A stretch of DNA of 64,000 nt, taken from the NCBI RefSeq assembly GCF_002310375.3, contig NZ_CP023315.3, positions 868,001 to 932,000 of the forward strand. Direction: 5' to 3'. The notes under the pieces are model-generated. The model was not told the DNA's origin. It was given only the letters and a program-made list of their open reading frames with translations, and made no database searches. Positions 42,904 through 52,418 of this stretch are shown here, one piece after another (position 1 is the stretch's first letter; every line of letters starts with the position of its first letter). The DNA comes from Caulobacter vibrioides (GTDB taxonomy: Bacteria; Pseudomonadota; Alphaproteobacteria; Caulobacterales; Caulobacteraceae). The position numbers and the translations under genes were made by a program.

Positions 42904-44304
42904 ATGCGCCTGCCCGTTGTCCTCGCCGCTCCCGCCTTGGCCGGTCTGTTTGTCCTGGGCGCGGCGCCCGAGGTCCAGGCGCAGACGGCCCAGCCGTCCA
43001 CCGACCAGCCGCTGCTGCGCACCCTGGCCGCCGAGGTCGACCCCAAGGCGCTGGAGAGCACGATCCGCTCGCTGGTCGGTTTTGGCACCCGTCACACCCT
43101 GTCGGACACCAAGTCCGACAAGCGCGGCATCGGCGCGGCCCGGCGCTGGACCAAGGCCCGCTTCGAGGCGATCTCCAAGGACTGCGGCGGCTGTCTGACC
43201 GTCGAGACCCCGTCCCAGGTCGTCACCGGCCGCCGGGTGCCCAACCCGACCGAGGTGATGAACGTCCTCGGCATCCAGAAGGGGACCACCGATCCGAACC
43301 GGGTGATCCTGATCGCCGGCCACATCGACAGCCGCGTCACCGACGTGATGGACTTCACCAGCGACGCGCCGGGCGCCAATGACGACGCCTCGGGCGTGGC
43401 GGCGGTGATCGAGGCCGCGCGCATCCTCTCCAAGCACAAGTTCCCGGCCACCCTCGTCTATGCGGTGCTGTCGGGCGAGGAGCAGGGGCTCTTGGGCGGC
43501 AGGATCCTGGCCGACTACGCCCGCGCCAACGGCTGGAAGATCGAGGCCGACCTCAACAACGACATCGTCGGCAACAGCCGCGGCCAGAGCGGGCTGATGA
43601 ATAACACCCAGGTCCGCGTCTTCTCCGAGGGGACCAAGGCCGTCGAGACGCCCGAGCAGGCCAACAGCCGCCGCTACAACGGCGGCGAGGTCGACAGCCC
43701 CTCACGCAACCTCGCCCGCTACCTGGACGGCCTGGCCGACCGCTACCTGACCAACTTCGACGTGGTGATGGTCTATCGCACCGACCGCTATGGCCGGGGC
43801 GGCGACCAGGTGCCGCTGCTGGAGGCCGGCTATCCGGCCGTGCGCGTCACCGAGGCTGTCGAGAACTATGACCGCCAGCACCAGAACCTGCGCACCGAGA
43901 ACGGCAAGGTCTATGGCGACACCATCGAAGGCGTCGATTTCGCCTATCTGGCCCAGGTCACGCGCCTGAACACCATCGCCATGGCCAGCCTCGCCTCGGC
44001 CCCGCCGCCGCCGTCGGGCGTCAAGATCGAGGGCGCGGTCAGCGCCGACACCAAGGTCTCGTGGACCCCGACCCCCGGCGCGGCCGGCCACCGCGTCTGG
44101 TGGCGCGTAACCACCGACCCGCAATGGCGCCTGAACCGCTGGGTTCCCGGCCCCGCCGCCACCGCGACCCTGAAGGACGTGGTCATCGACGACTTCTTCT
44201 TCGGCGTCTCGTCGGTCAGCCCGGACGGCTGGGAAAGCCCGACGGTGTTCCCCGGCGCGGCGGGTAGTTTTGAGAGCGTGGTTCCGGCGGCGGCTCCGAA
44301 GTAA
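42904..44304 (+). CDS. Exported M28-family metallopeptidase
   Basis: A 466-residue secreted zinc peptidase. A signal peptide (about 1-25, ending V-Q-A) precedes the M28 catalytic domain. The two-zinc ligands are in A-G-H-I-D-S-R (His), G-A-N-D-D-A-S-G (bridging Asp), S-G-E-E-Q-G-L (Glu) and L-N-N-D-I-V-G (Asp), with a late His probably in Y-D-R-Q-H-Q-N. The C-terminal about 100 residues (after S-L-A-S-A-P-P-P-P) look like a fibronectin III module (V-S-W-T-P-T-P-G-A-A-G-H-R-V-W-W). Likely an aminopeptidase of the periplasm or medium. The ATG at 42904 begins the signal peptide. Confidence 0.9.
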   Translation: MRLPVVLAAPALAGLFVLGAAPEVQAQTAQPSTDQPLLRTLAAEVDPKALESTIRSLVGFGTRHTLSDTKSDKRGIGAARRWTKARFEAISKDCGGCLTVETPSQVVTGRRVPNPTEVMNVLGIQKGTTDPNRVILIAGHIDSRVTDVMDFTSDAPGANDDASGVAAVIEAARILSKHKFPATLVYAVLSGEEQGLLGGRILADYARANGWKIEADLNNDIVGNSRGQSGLMNNTQVRVFSEGTKAVETPEQANSRRYNGGEVDSPSRNLARYLDGLADRYLTNFDVVMVYRTDRYGRGGDQVPLLEAGYPAVRVTEAVENYDRQHQNLRTENGKVYGDTIEGVDFAYLAQVTRLNTIAMASLASAPPPPSGVKIEGAVSADTKVSWTPTPGAAGHRVWWRVTTDPQWRLNRWVPGPAATATLKDVVIDDFFFGVSSVSPDGWESPTVFPGAAGSFESVVPAAAPK

Positions 44305-44466
44305 GCGCCCCCACCGTCACGCGACTTCGTCGCGCGCCACCTCCCCCGCAAGCGGGGCAGGAGGATGATCTTCCTCCCCCGTTGAAACGGGGGAGGGGGA
44401 CCGCCCCCGGGTCGCGCTAAGCGCGCGCCCGAGGACAGGCTCCGCGGTGGAGGGGGCGCTTGCCCG
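44305..44466. repeat. Intergenic palindromic repeat, family A (copy 3)
   Basis: Contains CCCCCGCAAGCGGGG-like and CCCCCGTTGAAACGGGGGAG-like palindromes in the reverse order to copies 1 and 2, bounded by GCGCCCCC and GGGGGCGC. It lies between the convergent M28 peptidase and acetyltransferase genes. Confidence 0.7.
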
Positions 44467-44736
44467 TCAGCCGATCAGGTCCGGATCGTTCCGCTTCAGC
44501 CAGGCCGCCGCGTAGGAGCAGATCGGCGTGATCTTCATGCCTTCGGCCCGCGCCGTCTCGGCGACCTTGGCCATCAGGCGGCCCGCCGCGCCCTTGCCAC
44601 GCAGGGCGGGGTCGGTCTCGACGTGCGGGATGACCAGGCGCTGCCCAGCCCGCTGGTAGTCGGCGAAGGCCAGGCGGCCGTCCTCTTCGAGCTCGTAGCG
44701 GGACAGTTCGGGGTTGTGGCGGAAGGAGTCGGGCAT
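44467..44736 (-). CDS. Small GNAT-type acetyltransferase (YjdJ group)
   Basis: An 89-residue protein of the short Gcn5-related family (Pfam Acetyltransf_CG). It reads R-Y-E-L-E-E-D-G-R-L-A-F-A-D-Y, then V-I-P-H-V-E-T-D-P-A-L-R-G-K-G-A-A-G-R-L (acetyl-CoA loop), and I-C-S-Y-A-A-A-W-L near the end. The conserved Cys in C-S-Y is thought to be the nucleophile in this family. The substrate is unknown. It stands between two family A repeats. Confidence 0.88.
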   Translation of the reverse strand: MPDSFRHNPELSRYELEEDGRLAFADYQRAGQRLVIPHVETDPALRGKGAAGRLMAKVAETARAEGMKITPICSYAAAWLKRNDPDLIG

Positions 44737-44744
44737 GGGGCTTC

Positions 44745-44880
44745 CTACGCTTGATCCTCCCCCGCATCGCGGGGGAGGTGGCCCAGAGGGCCGGAGGGGG
44801 CGAGCGCCGCCGATGCAGGTTTAGCCCCCTCAGTCGCTCCGCGACAGCTCCCCCGCAGCGCGGGGGAGCAACTCACCCAC
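44745..44880. repeat. Intergenic palindromic repeat, family A (copy 4)
   Basis: Contains CCTCCCCCGCATCGCGGGGG and CCCCCGCAGCGCGGGGG-like palindromes and the GGCCGGAGGGGGCG module shared with the other copies. No gene is inside. Confidence 0.65.
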
Positions 44881-46068
44881 TCAAACCAGCTCGATCGCCA
44901 TGGCCGTGGCCTCGCCGCCGCCGATGCACAAGGACGCCAGGCCCTTCTTGCCGCCGCGTGACTGCAGGGCGTTGATCAGGGTGCAGAGGATCCGCGCGCC
45001 CGAGGCGCCGATGGGGTGGCCCAGCGCGCAGGCGCCGCCGTTGACGTTGAGCTTGTCGTCGGGGATGCCCAGTTCCTTCTGGGCGATCATGGCCACGACC
45101 GCGAAGGCCTCGTTGACCTCGAAGAGGTCGACGTCGGCGACGCTCCAGCCGGCCTTCTTCAGCGCCTTCTGCATGGCCGGCACCGGGGCGGTGGTGAAGA
45201 GGCCCGGCTCATGGGCGTGGGCGGCGTGGCTGACCACCTTGGCGAGGATCGGCAGGCCCAGCGCCTTGGCGACGCTCTCACGGGTCATGACCAGGGCCGC
45301 GGCGCCGTCGCTGATCGAGCTGGAGTTGGCCGCCGTGATGCCCCCGTCACGGCTGAAGGCCGGACGCAGGGTCGGGATCTTGGCCGGGTCGGCCTTGCCG
45401 GGCTGCTCGTCGGTGTCGACGACCTCGGTCCCCTTGCGGGTGACGACGCTGACGGGCGTGATCTCGGCCTTGAACGCGCCGCTCTCGACGGCGGCCTTGG
45501 CCTTCATCAGGCCCCGGGTGGCGTAGTCGTCCATCGCCTCGCGGGTGAACTGGTAGGTCTGGGCGCTGTCCTCGGCGAAGGCGCCCATCAGCTTGCCGGG
45601 GGTGTAGGCGTCCTCCAGGCCGTCCAGGTACATGGAGTCCCACATCTGGTCGTGGCCGATGCGGGCGCCGGCCCGGTGCTTGGACATCAGGTAGGGGGCG
45701 CCCGTCATGCTCTCCATGCCGCCGGCCACGACGACGTCGACACTGCCGGCCGCCAGGGCGTCGTGGGCCATGATCGCGGCCTGCATGCCGCTGCCGCACA
45801 TCTTGTTGACGGTGGTGGCCTCGACCGAGAGCGGCAGGCCCGCGCCCAGCGCCGCCTGGCGGGCCGGCGCCTGGCCAAGGCCGGCGGGCAGCACGCAGCC
45901 CATGATGATCTGCTCGACCTTGTCGCCCGCCACGCCGGCGCGTTCGATGGCCGCCTTGACCGCCGTGGCGCCCAGGTCGGTGGCCTTCACCCCGCCCAGC
46001 GCGCCCTGAAAGCCGCCCATCGGCGTGCGGGCGTAGGCGACGATGACGACGGGATCGGCGGCGGACAT
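44881..46068 (-). CDS. Acetyl-CoA C-acyltransferase (thiolase)
   Basis: A 395-residue thiolase. The acyl-binding Cys91 is in N-K-M-C-G-S-G-M. The C-terminal active-site loops are V-N-E-A-F-A, G-G-A-C-A-L-G-H-P-I-G-A-S-G-A-R (His), and S-L-C-I-G-G-G-E-A-T-A (second Cys). It closely resembles biosynthetic acetoacetyl-CoA thiolases of the PhaA/AtoB type, which condense two acetyl-CoA, but a broader degradative role is possible. No phaB or fatty-acid genes are adjacent. The divergent HxlR regulator at 46303 may control it. Confidence 0.93.
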   Translation of the reverse strand: MSAADPVVIVAYARTPMGGFQGALGGVKATDLGATAVKAAIERAGVAGDKVEQIIMGCVLPAGLGQAPARQAALGAGLPLSVEATTVNKMCGSGMQAAIMAHDALAAGSVDVVVAGGMESMTGAPYLMSKHRAGARIGHDQMWDSMYLDGLEDAYTPGKLMGAFAEDSAQTYQFTREAMDDYATRGLMKAKAAVESGAFKAEITPVSVVTRKGTEVVDTDEQPGKADPAKIPTLRPAFSRDGGITAANSSSISDGAAALVMTRESVAKALGLPILAKVVSHAAHAHEPGLFTTAPVPAMQKALKKAGWSVADVDLFEVNEAFAVVAMIAQKELGIPDDKLNVNGGACALGHPIGASGARILCTLINALQSRGGKKGLASLCIGGGEATAMAIELV

Positions 46069-46302
46069 GGATCAAGCTCCCTGAAGGTCTTTTGGGGCGA
46101 GATAGGCCCTCATCGCGTCCGAACAGGCAAGAGGGTTGCGGAAACGTGATGCGAAAGGGGCGAGCGGCGCCGCCAGAAAAGCGAGCCGCTCGCCAGGTGG
46201 CAATGAACCGAGAGAGTCAATTGCGAAAAAAAACCTATGCCGGTTCATCTTCAAACGCAACGCTCTCTTGCTTTCCCTCGCGGAACGCCGCAACTTCGCC
46301 AA

Positions 46303-46806
46303 ATGGGCCGCACAGCTGACTATACGAACGAACGTTGCTCGGTCGCCGCCACCCTCGAGGTCGTCGGCGACCCGTGGACCTTGCTGATCCTGCGCGACGC
46401 CTTCGCCGGGGTGAAGCGCTTCGAGCAGTGGCAGGAGCGCCTGGGCGTGGCCCGCAACGTCCTGGCCGCGCGGCTGAAGACGCTGGTGAGCCACGGGGTG
46501 ATGGAAACGCGGCGGTATTCGGAACGTCCGCCCCGGCACGAGTACTGGCTGACCGAGAAGGGCCTGGCCTTGTCGCCAGTGCTGCTGACCATGGCCGAGT
46601 GGGGCGATCGTCACGTCTATGGCCGCGACAAGTCGCCGGTGCTGTTCCGTCACAAGACCTGCGGCTGCGCCTTCCATCCGGTACTGGCCTGCGAGGCCTG
46701 CGGCCAGGTCGTGGAGCGGCGGGACATCGAACGGGCCGGTCCTCAGGACCTGACCGCGCCGACCGTCGGCGAGGCGCTGGACGCAGTGAAAATCGCCGCC
46801 GAATAG
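46303..46806 (+). CDS. HxlR-family transcriptional regulator
   Basis: A 167-residue winged-helix regulator. The HxlR core is E-R-C-S-V-A-A-T-L-E-V-V-G-D-P-W-T-L-L-I-L-R-D, followed by L-G-V-A-R-N-V-L-A-A-R-L-K-T-L and the wing Y-S-E-R-P-P-R-H-E-Y-W-L-T. After residue 115 there is an extra part with four Cys (T-C-G-C and L-A-C-E-A-C-G) that looks like a zinc-binding site, seen in some HxlR proteins. The ATG at 46303 gives the standard N-terminus. It is divergent from the thiolase gene by 234 bases. Confidence 0.9.
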   Translation: MGRTADYTNERCSVAATLEVVGDPWTLLILRDAFAGVKRFEQWQERLGVARNVLAARLKTLVSHGVMETRRYSERPPRHEYWLTEKGLALSPVLLTMAEWGDRHVYGRDKSPVLFRHKTCGCAFHPVLACEACGQVVERRDIERAGPQDLTAPTVGEALDAVKIAAE

Positions 46807-46898
46807 GCGCCGCGACCGGCGGGCGCGACAATCCGCCACACCTCCTCGGCCGGTCGGATTCGGGAAGGCTTCACCGTTGAGCGAACACGGTTAGAGCC

Positions 46899-48932
46899 AT
46901 GTTCGACGCCGTCAGTCTGTCCCAGCGGATCAAGCGCCTTTTCACCATTCGGCGCGACCAGCCCGAGCTGGTGATCGCCCAGGCGCGCGCGCTCTCCTGG
47001 CAGGTGCCGCTGATGTACGTGGTGGTGCTGGCCAACGCCTACGCCCTGGCGGCAAGCCATTTTCGGGTCGCGCCGCTGTGGCTGAACATCGGCCTGCCGG
47101 CTCTGCTGACCGTGGCCTGCGCCATTCGCAGCGTCGGGTGGCTGAAGATCGGCGGCGCCAGCGTCGATCCCGAACAGGCCGCCCGCATGCTGGCCGGCAC
47201 GCTCAAGACCTCGGGCTTCCTGGCCGCCGTGTTCGCAGGCTGGTCGCTGGCGCTCTATCCGTATGGCGACGCCTATCAGAAGGCTCACATCGCCTTCTAC
47301 ATGTCGATCACCGTTATCGCCTGCATCTTCTGCCTGATGCACCTGCGCGGCGCGGCGATCCTGGTGACCCTGGTCGTGCTGGGCTCAATGGTCGCCTTCT
47401 TTGGGGCGACCGGCCAGCCGGTGTTCCAGGCCATGGCCGCCAACATCGTCGTCGTTTCGGCGGTGATGATCGTCATCCTGCTGACCCAGTACCGCGAGTT
47501 CTCCGCCCTCGTCCGATCGCGCGTGACCCTGACCCAGAAGGCCGAGGAGGCCCGCCGGCTCAGTGACGAGAACGACCGCCTCGCCAACTTGGACAGCCTG
47601 ACCGACCTGCCCAATCGCCGCCGCTACTTCGCCGAGCTGGACGCCCGCGTCGAGGCCGCGCGCCAGAGCGGTCAGGGCTTTGTGGCCGGGGTCATCGACC
47701 TGGACGACTTCAAGCCGATCAACGACGCCTTCGGTCACGCCACCGGCGATCGCCTGCTGATCGAGGTCGGCCGGCGTCTGCGGGCGTTCGACGGGCCGCC
47801 GATCCTGGCCGCGCGCCTGGGCGGCGACGAGTTTGGCCTGATCATCGACGCCGCCCTGGAGCCCGACGCCCTGCGCGCGCTGGGCCGCGAGCTTTGCGCC
47901 GCGCTGAACGCCACCTACGACCTGCGCGGCGTGCGCGCCCAGGTCGGAGCCTCGATCGGCTTCTGTCCGTTCCCGTCCGGCGCCGACACCAGCGAGCAGC
48001 TGTTCGAGCGCGCCGACTACGCCCTCTATCACGCCAAGCAGAGCATCAAGGGCACGGCCGTGGTGTTCGACGAGCGCCACGAGGCGGCGATCCGCGACAT
48101 GGCGGTGGTCGAGCATTCCCTGCGCCACGCCGATCTCGAGCGCGAGATGAGCGTTCATTTCCAGCCTCTCGTCGACATCGTCGGCCAGCGGACGGTGGCG
48201 CTTGAGGCGCTGGCCCGCTGGACCAGCCCCGAGATCGGCCCGATCCGTCCCGACGTCTTCATCCGCGCCGCCGAGCGGTCAGGCCAGATCGTCGAGATCA
48301 CCCGCCTGCTGGTCGCCAAGGCGCTGCGCGAGATGCGCGCCTGGCCGATGGACGTGCGGGTGTCGATCAACCTGTCGGCCCGCGACATCGCCTCGATGGA
48401 GAACGTCCAGCAGCTGCTCGACATCGTCCGCGAGAGCTGCGTCGCGCCGCACCGCATCGATTTCGAGATCACCGAGACGGCCATCGTCTGCGACTTTGAC
48501 CAGGCCCGCGACGCCCTGGCGGCCTTCCACGATCTGGGGGTCCGCACGGCGCTGGACGACTTCGGCACCGGCCATTCCAGCCTCAGCCACCTGCGGCTGC
48601 TGCCGCTGGACAAGCTGAAGATCGACGCCAGTTTCGTCTCGGACATCGAGCACAACCCCGCCAGCGAGGACATCGTGCGCACGGTGCTGCAGCTGGGCCG
48701 CAACCTGCGCATGGAGTGCGTGGTCGAGGGCGTCGAGACCGAGGTCCAGCGCGACCGCGTGGCCGCGCTGGGGGCGACGGTCATGCAGGGCTACCACTTC
48801 GCGCGACCCATGCCGGCCGAGGCCGTGCCGGGCTATCTCAGCGGCGAAGCCGTCTCCGCCGCCCGGCGTCGGCGTGAGCGCGGCGCGGGGCCGGCCGAGT
48901 GGGACGGCGACTTCTGCCGCGAGGCCGGCTGA
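46899..48932 (+). CDS. Membrane GGDEF-EAL protein
   Basis: A 677-residue cyclic di-GMP enzyme. The N-terminal 215 residues form about five or six membrane helices without a large periplasmic loop (L-M-Y-V-V-V-L-A-N-A-Y-A-L-A through V-V-S-A-V-M-I-V-I-L-L), a MASE-like sensor. The GGDEF domain keeps D-S-L-T-D-L-P-N-R-R and R-L-G-G-D-E-F-G. The EAL domain keeps E-A-L-A-R-W, E-I-T-E-T-A and D-D-F-G-T-G-H-S-S-L. Both halves look catalytically competent; which dominates is unknown. It ends 12 bases from the convergent mnmA stop. Confidence 0.93.
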   Translation: MFDAVSLSQRIKRLFTIRRDQPELVIAQARALSWQVPLMYVVVLANAYALAASHFRVAPLWLNIGLPALLTVACAIRSVGWLKIGGASVDPEQAARMLAGTLKTSGFLAAVFAGWSLALYPYGDAYQKAHIAFYMSITVIACIFCLMHLRGAAILVTLVVLGSMVAFFGATGQPVFQAMAANIVVVSAVMIVILLTQYREFSALVRSRVTLTQKAEEARRLSDENDRLANLDSLTDLPNRRRYFAELDARVEAARQSGQGFVAGVIDLDDFKPINDAFGHATGDRLLIEVGRRLRAFDGPPILAARLGGDEFGLIIDAALEPDALRALGRELCAALNATYDLRGVRAQVGASIGFCPFPSGADTSEQLFERADYALYHAKQSIKGTAVVFDERHEAAIRDMAVVEHSLRHADLEREMSVHFQPLVDIVGQRTVALEALARWTSPEIGPIRPDVFIRAAERSGQIVEITRLLVAKALREMRAWPMDVRVSINLSARDIASMENVQQLLDIVRESCVAPHRIDFEITETAIVCDFDQARDALAAFHDLGVRTALDDFGTGHSSLSHLRLLPLDKLKIDASFVSDIEHNPASEDIVRTVLQLGRNLRMECVVEGVETEVQRDRVAALGATVMQGYHFARPMPAEAVPGYLSGEAVSAARRRRERGAGPAEWDGDFCREAG

Positions 48933-48944
48933 GGCGAAGGCCGA

Positions 48945-50168
48945 TCAGGCGGCGGTGAGGTCCATCTGCCGGGTCGTGCCGGCGATGAAGCCGCCGCCCA
49001 GCACCCGGTCCGGATCGGCCGGGTCATAGAGCACGCAGGCCTGGCCCGGCGCGACGCCCTCTTCGGCGCCGTCGAACACGACCGCCAGCGCGCCGTCGAT
49101 CATGGCCAGTCGCCCGGGAACCGGTTCGCGGGTCGAACGCACGCGGGCCAGCACACGCTGGCCGTCCTCGGCGGCGGCCTCCAGGCTGTCCTGACCGCCC
49201 AGCCAGCTTCCCTCTTTCAAGGTCAGGGACGCGGTCAGCAGGGCCTCGCGCGGGCCGACGATCACCTGGCGCTTTTCAGCATCGATCCTGACCACGAACA
49301 GCGGATCGCCCACGGCGATGTTCAGGCCCCGGCGCTGGCCGATGGTGTAGCGGGTGACGCCCTCGTGGCGACCCAGCACCCGGCCGTCCAGGTGCACCAC
49401 GTCGCCGGCCTCCGCGCCCTGCGGGCGGATGCGGTCGATGACGGTGGTGTACTTGCCCTCGGGCACGAAGCAGATGTCCTGGCTGTCGGGCTTGTCGGCG
49501 ATCGACAGGCCAAGGCCCTGGGCGACGGCGCGCACCGTAGGCTTGTCCATGCCGCCCAGAGGGAAGCGCAGGAAATCGAGCTGATCGCGCGTGGTGGCGA
49601 ACAGGAAATAGCTCTGGTCCTTGGCCGGATCGGCGGCGCGGCGCAGTTGCGGCCGGTTGCCGCCGTTTCCGGGCATGGCGCGCTGGACATAGTGGCCGGT
49701 GGCCATGGCCTCGGCGCCCAGGTCGCGGGCCACGTCCAAGAGGTCGCGGAACTTGACCGTCTGGTTGCAGCGCACGCACGGGATCGGCGTCTCGCCGCGC
49801 AGATAGGCGTCGGCGAAGTCCTCGATGACCTGCTCGCGGAAGCGGCTTTCATAGTCCAGCACGTAGTGCGGGATGCCGATGCGCTCGGCGGCCATGCGGG
49901 CGTCCAGTATGTCCTGGCCCGCGCAGCAGGCGCCCTTGCGCGAGATCGCCGCGCCATGGTCGTAGAGCTGCAGGGTCACGCCCACCACGTCATAGCCGGC
50001 GCGGGCCAAGAGGGCGGCGGTCACGGTGGAGTCGACCCCGCCCGACATCGCCGCGACGATCCGCGTGCCCTCCGGCAGGCCGACGGCGGCGCGCGCCTGC
50101 TCGACCGCGCGCGCGATCAGCGTGTCGGAGTCGAGGGCGGGGGTCGTGTCAGTCAAAGCCAGGTCCAT
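48945..50168 (-). CDS. mnmA: tRNA-specific 2-thiouridylase
   Basis: A 407-residue enzyme that adds sulfur to U34 of Lys, Glu and Gln tRNAs. Motifs: the PP-loop M-S-G-G-V-D-S-T, the catalytic Cys in T-P-I-P-C-V-R-C-N, and the second catalytic Cys in S-Q-D-I-C-F-V. The T-G-H-Y-V and D-Q-S-Y-F-L-F segments are also conserved. The start at 50168 gives an N-terminal extension of about 35 residues before the PP-loop domain compared with E. coli, common in alphaproteobacteria. Confidence 0.95.
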   Translation of the reverse strand: MDLALTDTTPALDSDTLIARAVEQARAAVGLPEGTRIVAAMSGGVDSTVTAALLARAGYDVVGVTLQLYDHGAAISRKGACCAGQDILDARMAAERIGIPHYVLDYESRFREQVIEDFADAYLRGETPIPCVRCNQTVKFRDLLDVARDLGAEAMATGHYVQRAMPGNGGNRPQLRRAADPAKDQSYFLFATTRDQLDFLRFPLGGMDKPTVRAVAQGLGLSIADKPDSQDICFVPEGKYTTVIDRIRPQGAEAGDVVHLDGRVLGRHEGVTRYTIGQRRGLNIAVGDPLFVVRIDAEKRQVIVGPREALLTASLTLKEGSWLGGQDSLEAAAEDGQRVLARVRSTREPVPGRLAMIDGALAVVFDGAEEGVAPGQACVLYDPADPDRVLGGGFIAGTTRQMDLTAA

Positions 50169-50211
50169 CGCCGCCATATAGCGGCTTGACCCGGATTTTG
50201 CGAGGCGAGGG

Positions 50212-51450
50212 CTAGAGCAGGGCGGGTTGGGCGTTTGGTCGCAGGGCCAGTTGGTCCAGCAGGCGCGGGATCCGCTTCTTGAGGCCAAAGAAGCCGCCGC
50301 GTCCCTGCGGCCAGGTCAAGGCGTCATAGGGACGGCCCAGAGACTTCAAGGTCAGGCCCCGCGCGGCCAGCTGGGACGCCAGCGCGTCCAGCCGATCCCG
50401 GGTCGGTCCGATTGGCGCGTAGGCGGTGACGATGGTCCTGACCCCGGCGGCCGAGGCGGCCTGCGCCAGCGTCTCGGCGTCGATCGGTCCGCGACGCACT
50501 GGCGTGTCGGGAAAGGCGACGGCGACGCGGCGCGCGGCGTCGTCGAGGGCCTGGCGAGCGAAGTCCTGGACCAGGGGGGAGCGGGCGTCGGTGTCGCGCT
50601 CCACCGCGTCGGCGACATGGACCGCCGCCACGGCCGCGTCGGACGGCAGCAGGGTCTGCGGATCGAGGTCTTCCTCGGTGACGAGCAACAGCGACGGGCC
50701 TTGCGGCGGGGAAAGATCGAGGGCCGGCGAGGTCCAGGGCAGCGCGAAGGGCGGCTCCTCGAGGGGCGGCGCGTCGGCCGCCAAGCCGTGGGGCTGGAAG
50801 CGGCCCTCGGTGTAGCGCGCGATGTTATCGGCCCTGGCCAGATAGGTCTTGCCCGGCGTGTGCAGACCCACGACCCAGCGCCACGACAGGGTGTTGGCGG
50901 CCGGATCACCGTCCAGCAGCCGCGCGTGCATGAAGGCCGCACCCAGGGCCCAGGGCAGACCCAGGGTATGGCTCCAGATCGAGGCGAACCACATGCGGGC
51001 GTGGTTGTGCAGGTAGCCGCTCGCCTCCAGTTCTGCGACCCAGGCGTCGAAGGCGTCGATCCCGGTCCGGCCGGCGACGGCGTCGGCGTAGCGGCGGGCC
51101 AGGGCCGGGTCGCGGTCCAGCGCCGCACGGCCTTGCGCCACGGACTGGCGGTAGCGGGTCCAGATCTCGGGCTGGCCCTCCAGCCGACCCTTGAAGTGGG
51201 CGCGCCAGAACACCTCGTCGATGAACTTCTCGGCGGCGGTCTCGTCGTGGCGGGCCAGCACGCGGGCCAGCACCTCGCGCTCGGTCACCATCCGGCGGCG
51301 CAAATAGGGCGAAAGGCCCGATACGGTGGGCGCGTCGACCGCGTGGTTGCGCCGCGCGGCGTAGGCGCGACCGGCGTGCGGCAGGAAGGCGTCCAGGCGC
51401 GCCAGGCCGGCGGCGCGCGTGGCGGTCCAGGTCGAGAAGGCGGTGTTCAT
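50212..51450 (-). CDS. Cryptochrome/photolyase relative with apparently permuted domains
   Basis: A 412-residue protein. Residues about 20-215 resemble the FAD-binding domain of DNA photolyases. It shows [39 protein letters not shown] and W-R-W-V-V-G, including the D-x-A-A-N flavin contact and Trp at the places of E. coli W359 and W382. Normally an alpha/beta antenna domain comes before this. Here the N-terminus has no such domain; instead the C-terminal half (about 225-412) reads as an alpha/beta fold ([28 protein letters not shown]). Domain order looks reversed. Light-dependent repair or signalling is possible; activity is unproven. Confidence 0.75.
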   Translation of the reverse strand: MNTAFSTWTATRAAGLARLDAFLPHAGRAYAARRNHAVDAPTVSGLSPYLRRRMVTEREVLARVLARHDETAAEKFIDEVFWRAHFKGRLEGQPEIWTRYRQSVAQGRAALDRDPALARRYADAVAGRTGIDAFDAWVAELEASGYLHNHARMWFASIWSHTLGLPWALGAAFMHARLLDGDPAANTLSWRWVVGLHTPGKTYLARADNIARYTEGRFQPHGLAADAPPLEEPPFALPWTSPALDLSPPQGPSLLLVTEEDLDPQTLLPSDAAVAAVHVADAVERDTDARSPLVQDFARQALDDAARRVAVAFPDTPVRRGPIDAETLAQAASAAGVRTIVTAYAPIGPTRDRLDALASQLAARGLTLKSLGRPYDALTWPQGRGGFFGLKKRIPRLLDQLALRPNAQPALL

Positions 51451-51491
51451 GCCTCCGCTTACGGCCAAGCCGGCCCAGCGGATGGGCGGCT

Positions 51492-52415
51492 CTACTTCAG
51501 AACGTTCAGCAGCGACGAGGCCTGCAGGCTGGTGAACACCTGGGCCGAGGCTTGCACCGCCAGCTTGGCGGCCTCCAGACGGGTGACGGCCTCGGCCATG
51601 TCGACGTCGACGATGCCGCCGACCATGGTCGTCAGGGTGTCGGCCTGGTTGGACAGATCGGTCTCGGCGGCCTCGAAGCGCTTCTGGTTGACGCCGTTCT
51701 TGCCCTGGATGTCGACCACCGACTTGTAGGCCGTGTCGAAGGTGGTCAGCATGCCCTTCAGGAAGTTGACCTGGGTGTCATTGAGGTTGCCGGTGAAGGC
51801 GCCGTTGACGTCGATATAGGCCTGGACCTGCTTGAAGGCGTCGAACGTCGCCGTGCCCAGGGCGTCGCCCAGCACGCCGGTCTTGGCGTTGGTCTGCTCA
51901 TCGACCCGGTTGGTGGTGATGTACTGGTCGTTCTGGAACAGCGACGCCGTCGAGGGGGCCGCCGTCAGGTCGGCCATGGTGGCCGCCGTGGTGGTCGCCG
52001 TCTGGGTCTGGGCGCCGGAGAACACGTAGAGCCCGTTCGACTTGGTGTTGATCCCCTGAACCACGTCGCTGAACGCCGCCTGCAGCTGTTGCATCAGGGT
52101 GGTGGCGTTGCCGGCGGCCAGCGCGTTGGCGATGGCTTCGCGCGCATCCTTGGTGCCGTCGGCGACCCGGCCGATGCCGGTGTTCTGCATGTCCAGCCGA
52201 TTGGTGACCAGCTTGGTCTGGTCCAGCAGGCCGTTGATCTTGGTCTGGGCGCTGCGCATGGCGGTCAGCACCTCGGCGTTCTTGGCGTAGCCGCGCAGGT
52301 CGGTGGCGACCTTCTGGCTGGCCACCTGGGCGCCCACGTCATTCTGGCGGATCTGCGCCTTCATGAGGTTGGACGTCATGATGTTGTAGTTCTGGACGGT
52401 TGAGACGCGGGTCAT
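51492..52415 (-). CDS. flgL: Flagellar hook-associated protein 3
   Basis: A 307-residue hook-filament junction protein of the flagellin family. The N-terminal helix (S-T-V-Q-N-Y-N-I-M-T-S-N-L-M-K-A-Q) and C-terminal helix (A-V-T-R-L-E-A-A-K-L-A-V-Q-A-S) form the coiled D0/D1 core. The middle part (about 130-220) is variable. It is exported by the flagellar type III system. It follows flgK after three bases, in one operon transcribed away from the hook operon. Confidence 0.92.
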   Translation of the reverse strand: MTRVSTVQNYNIMTSNLMKAQIRQNDVGAQVASQKVATDLRGYAKNAEVLTAMRSAQTKINGLLDQTKLVTNRLDMQNTGIGRVADGTKDAREAIANALAAGNATTLMQQLQAAFSDVVQGINTKSNGLYVFSGAQTQTATTTAATMADLTAAPSTASLFQNDQYITTNRVDEQTNAKTGVLGDALGTATFDAFKQVQAYIDVNGAFTGNLNDTQVNFLKGMLTTFDTAYKSVVDIQGKNGVNQKRFEAAETDLSNQADTLTTMVGGIVDVDMAEAVTRLEAAKLAVQASAQVFTSLQASSLLNVLK

Positions 52416-52418
52416 GGC

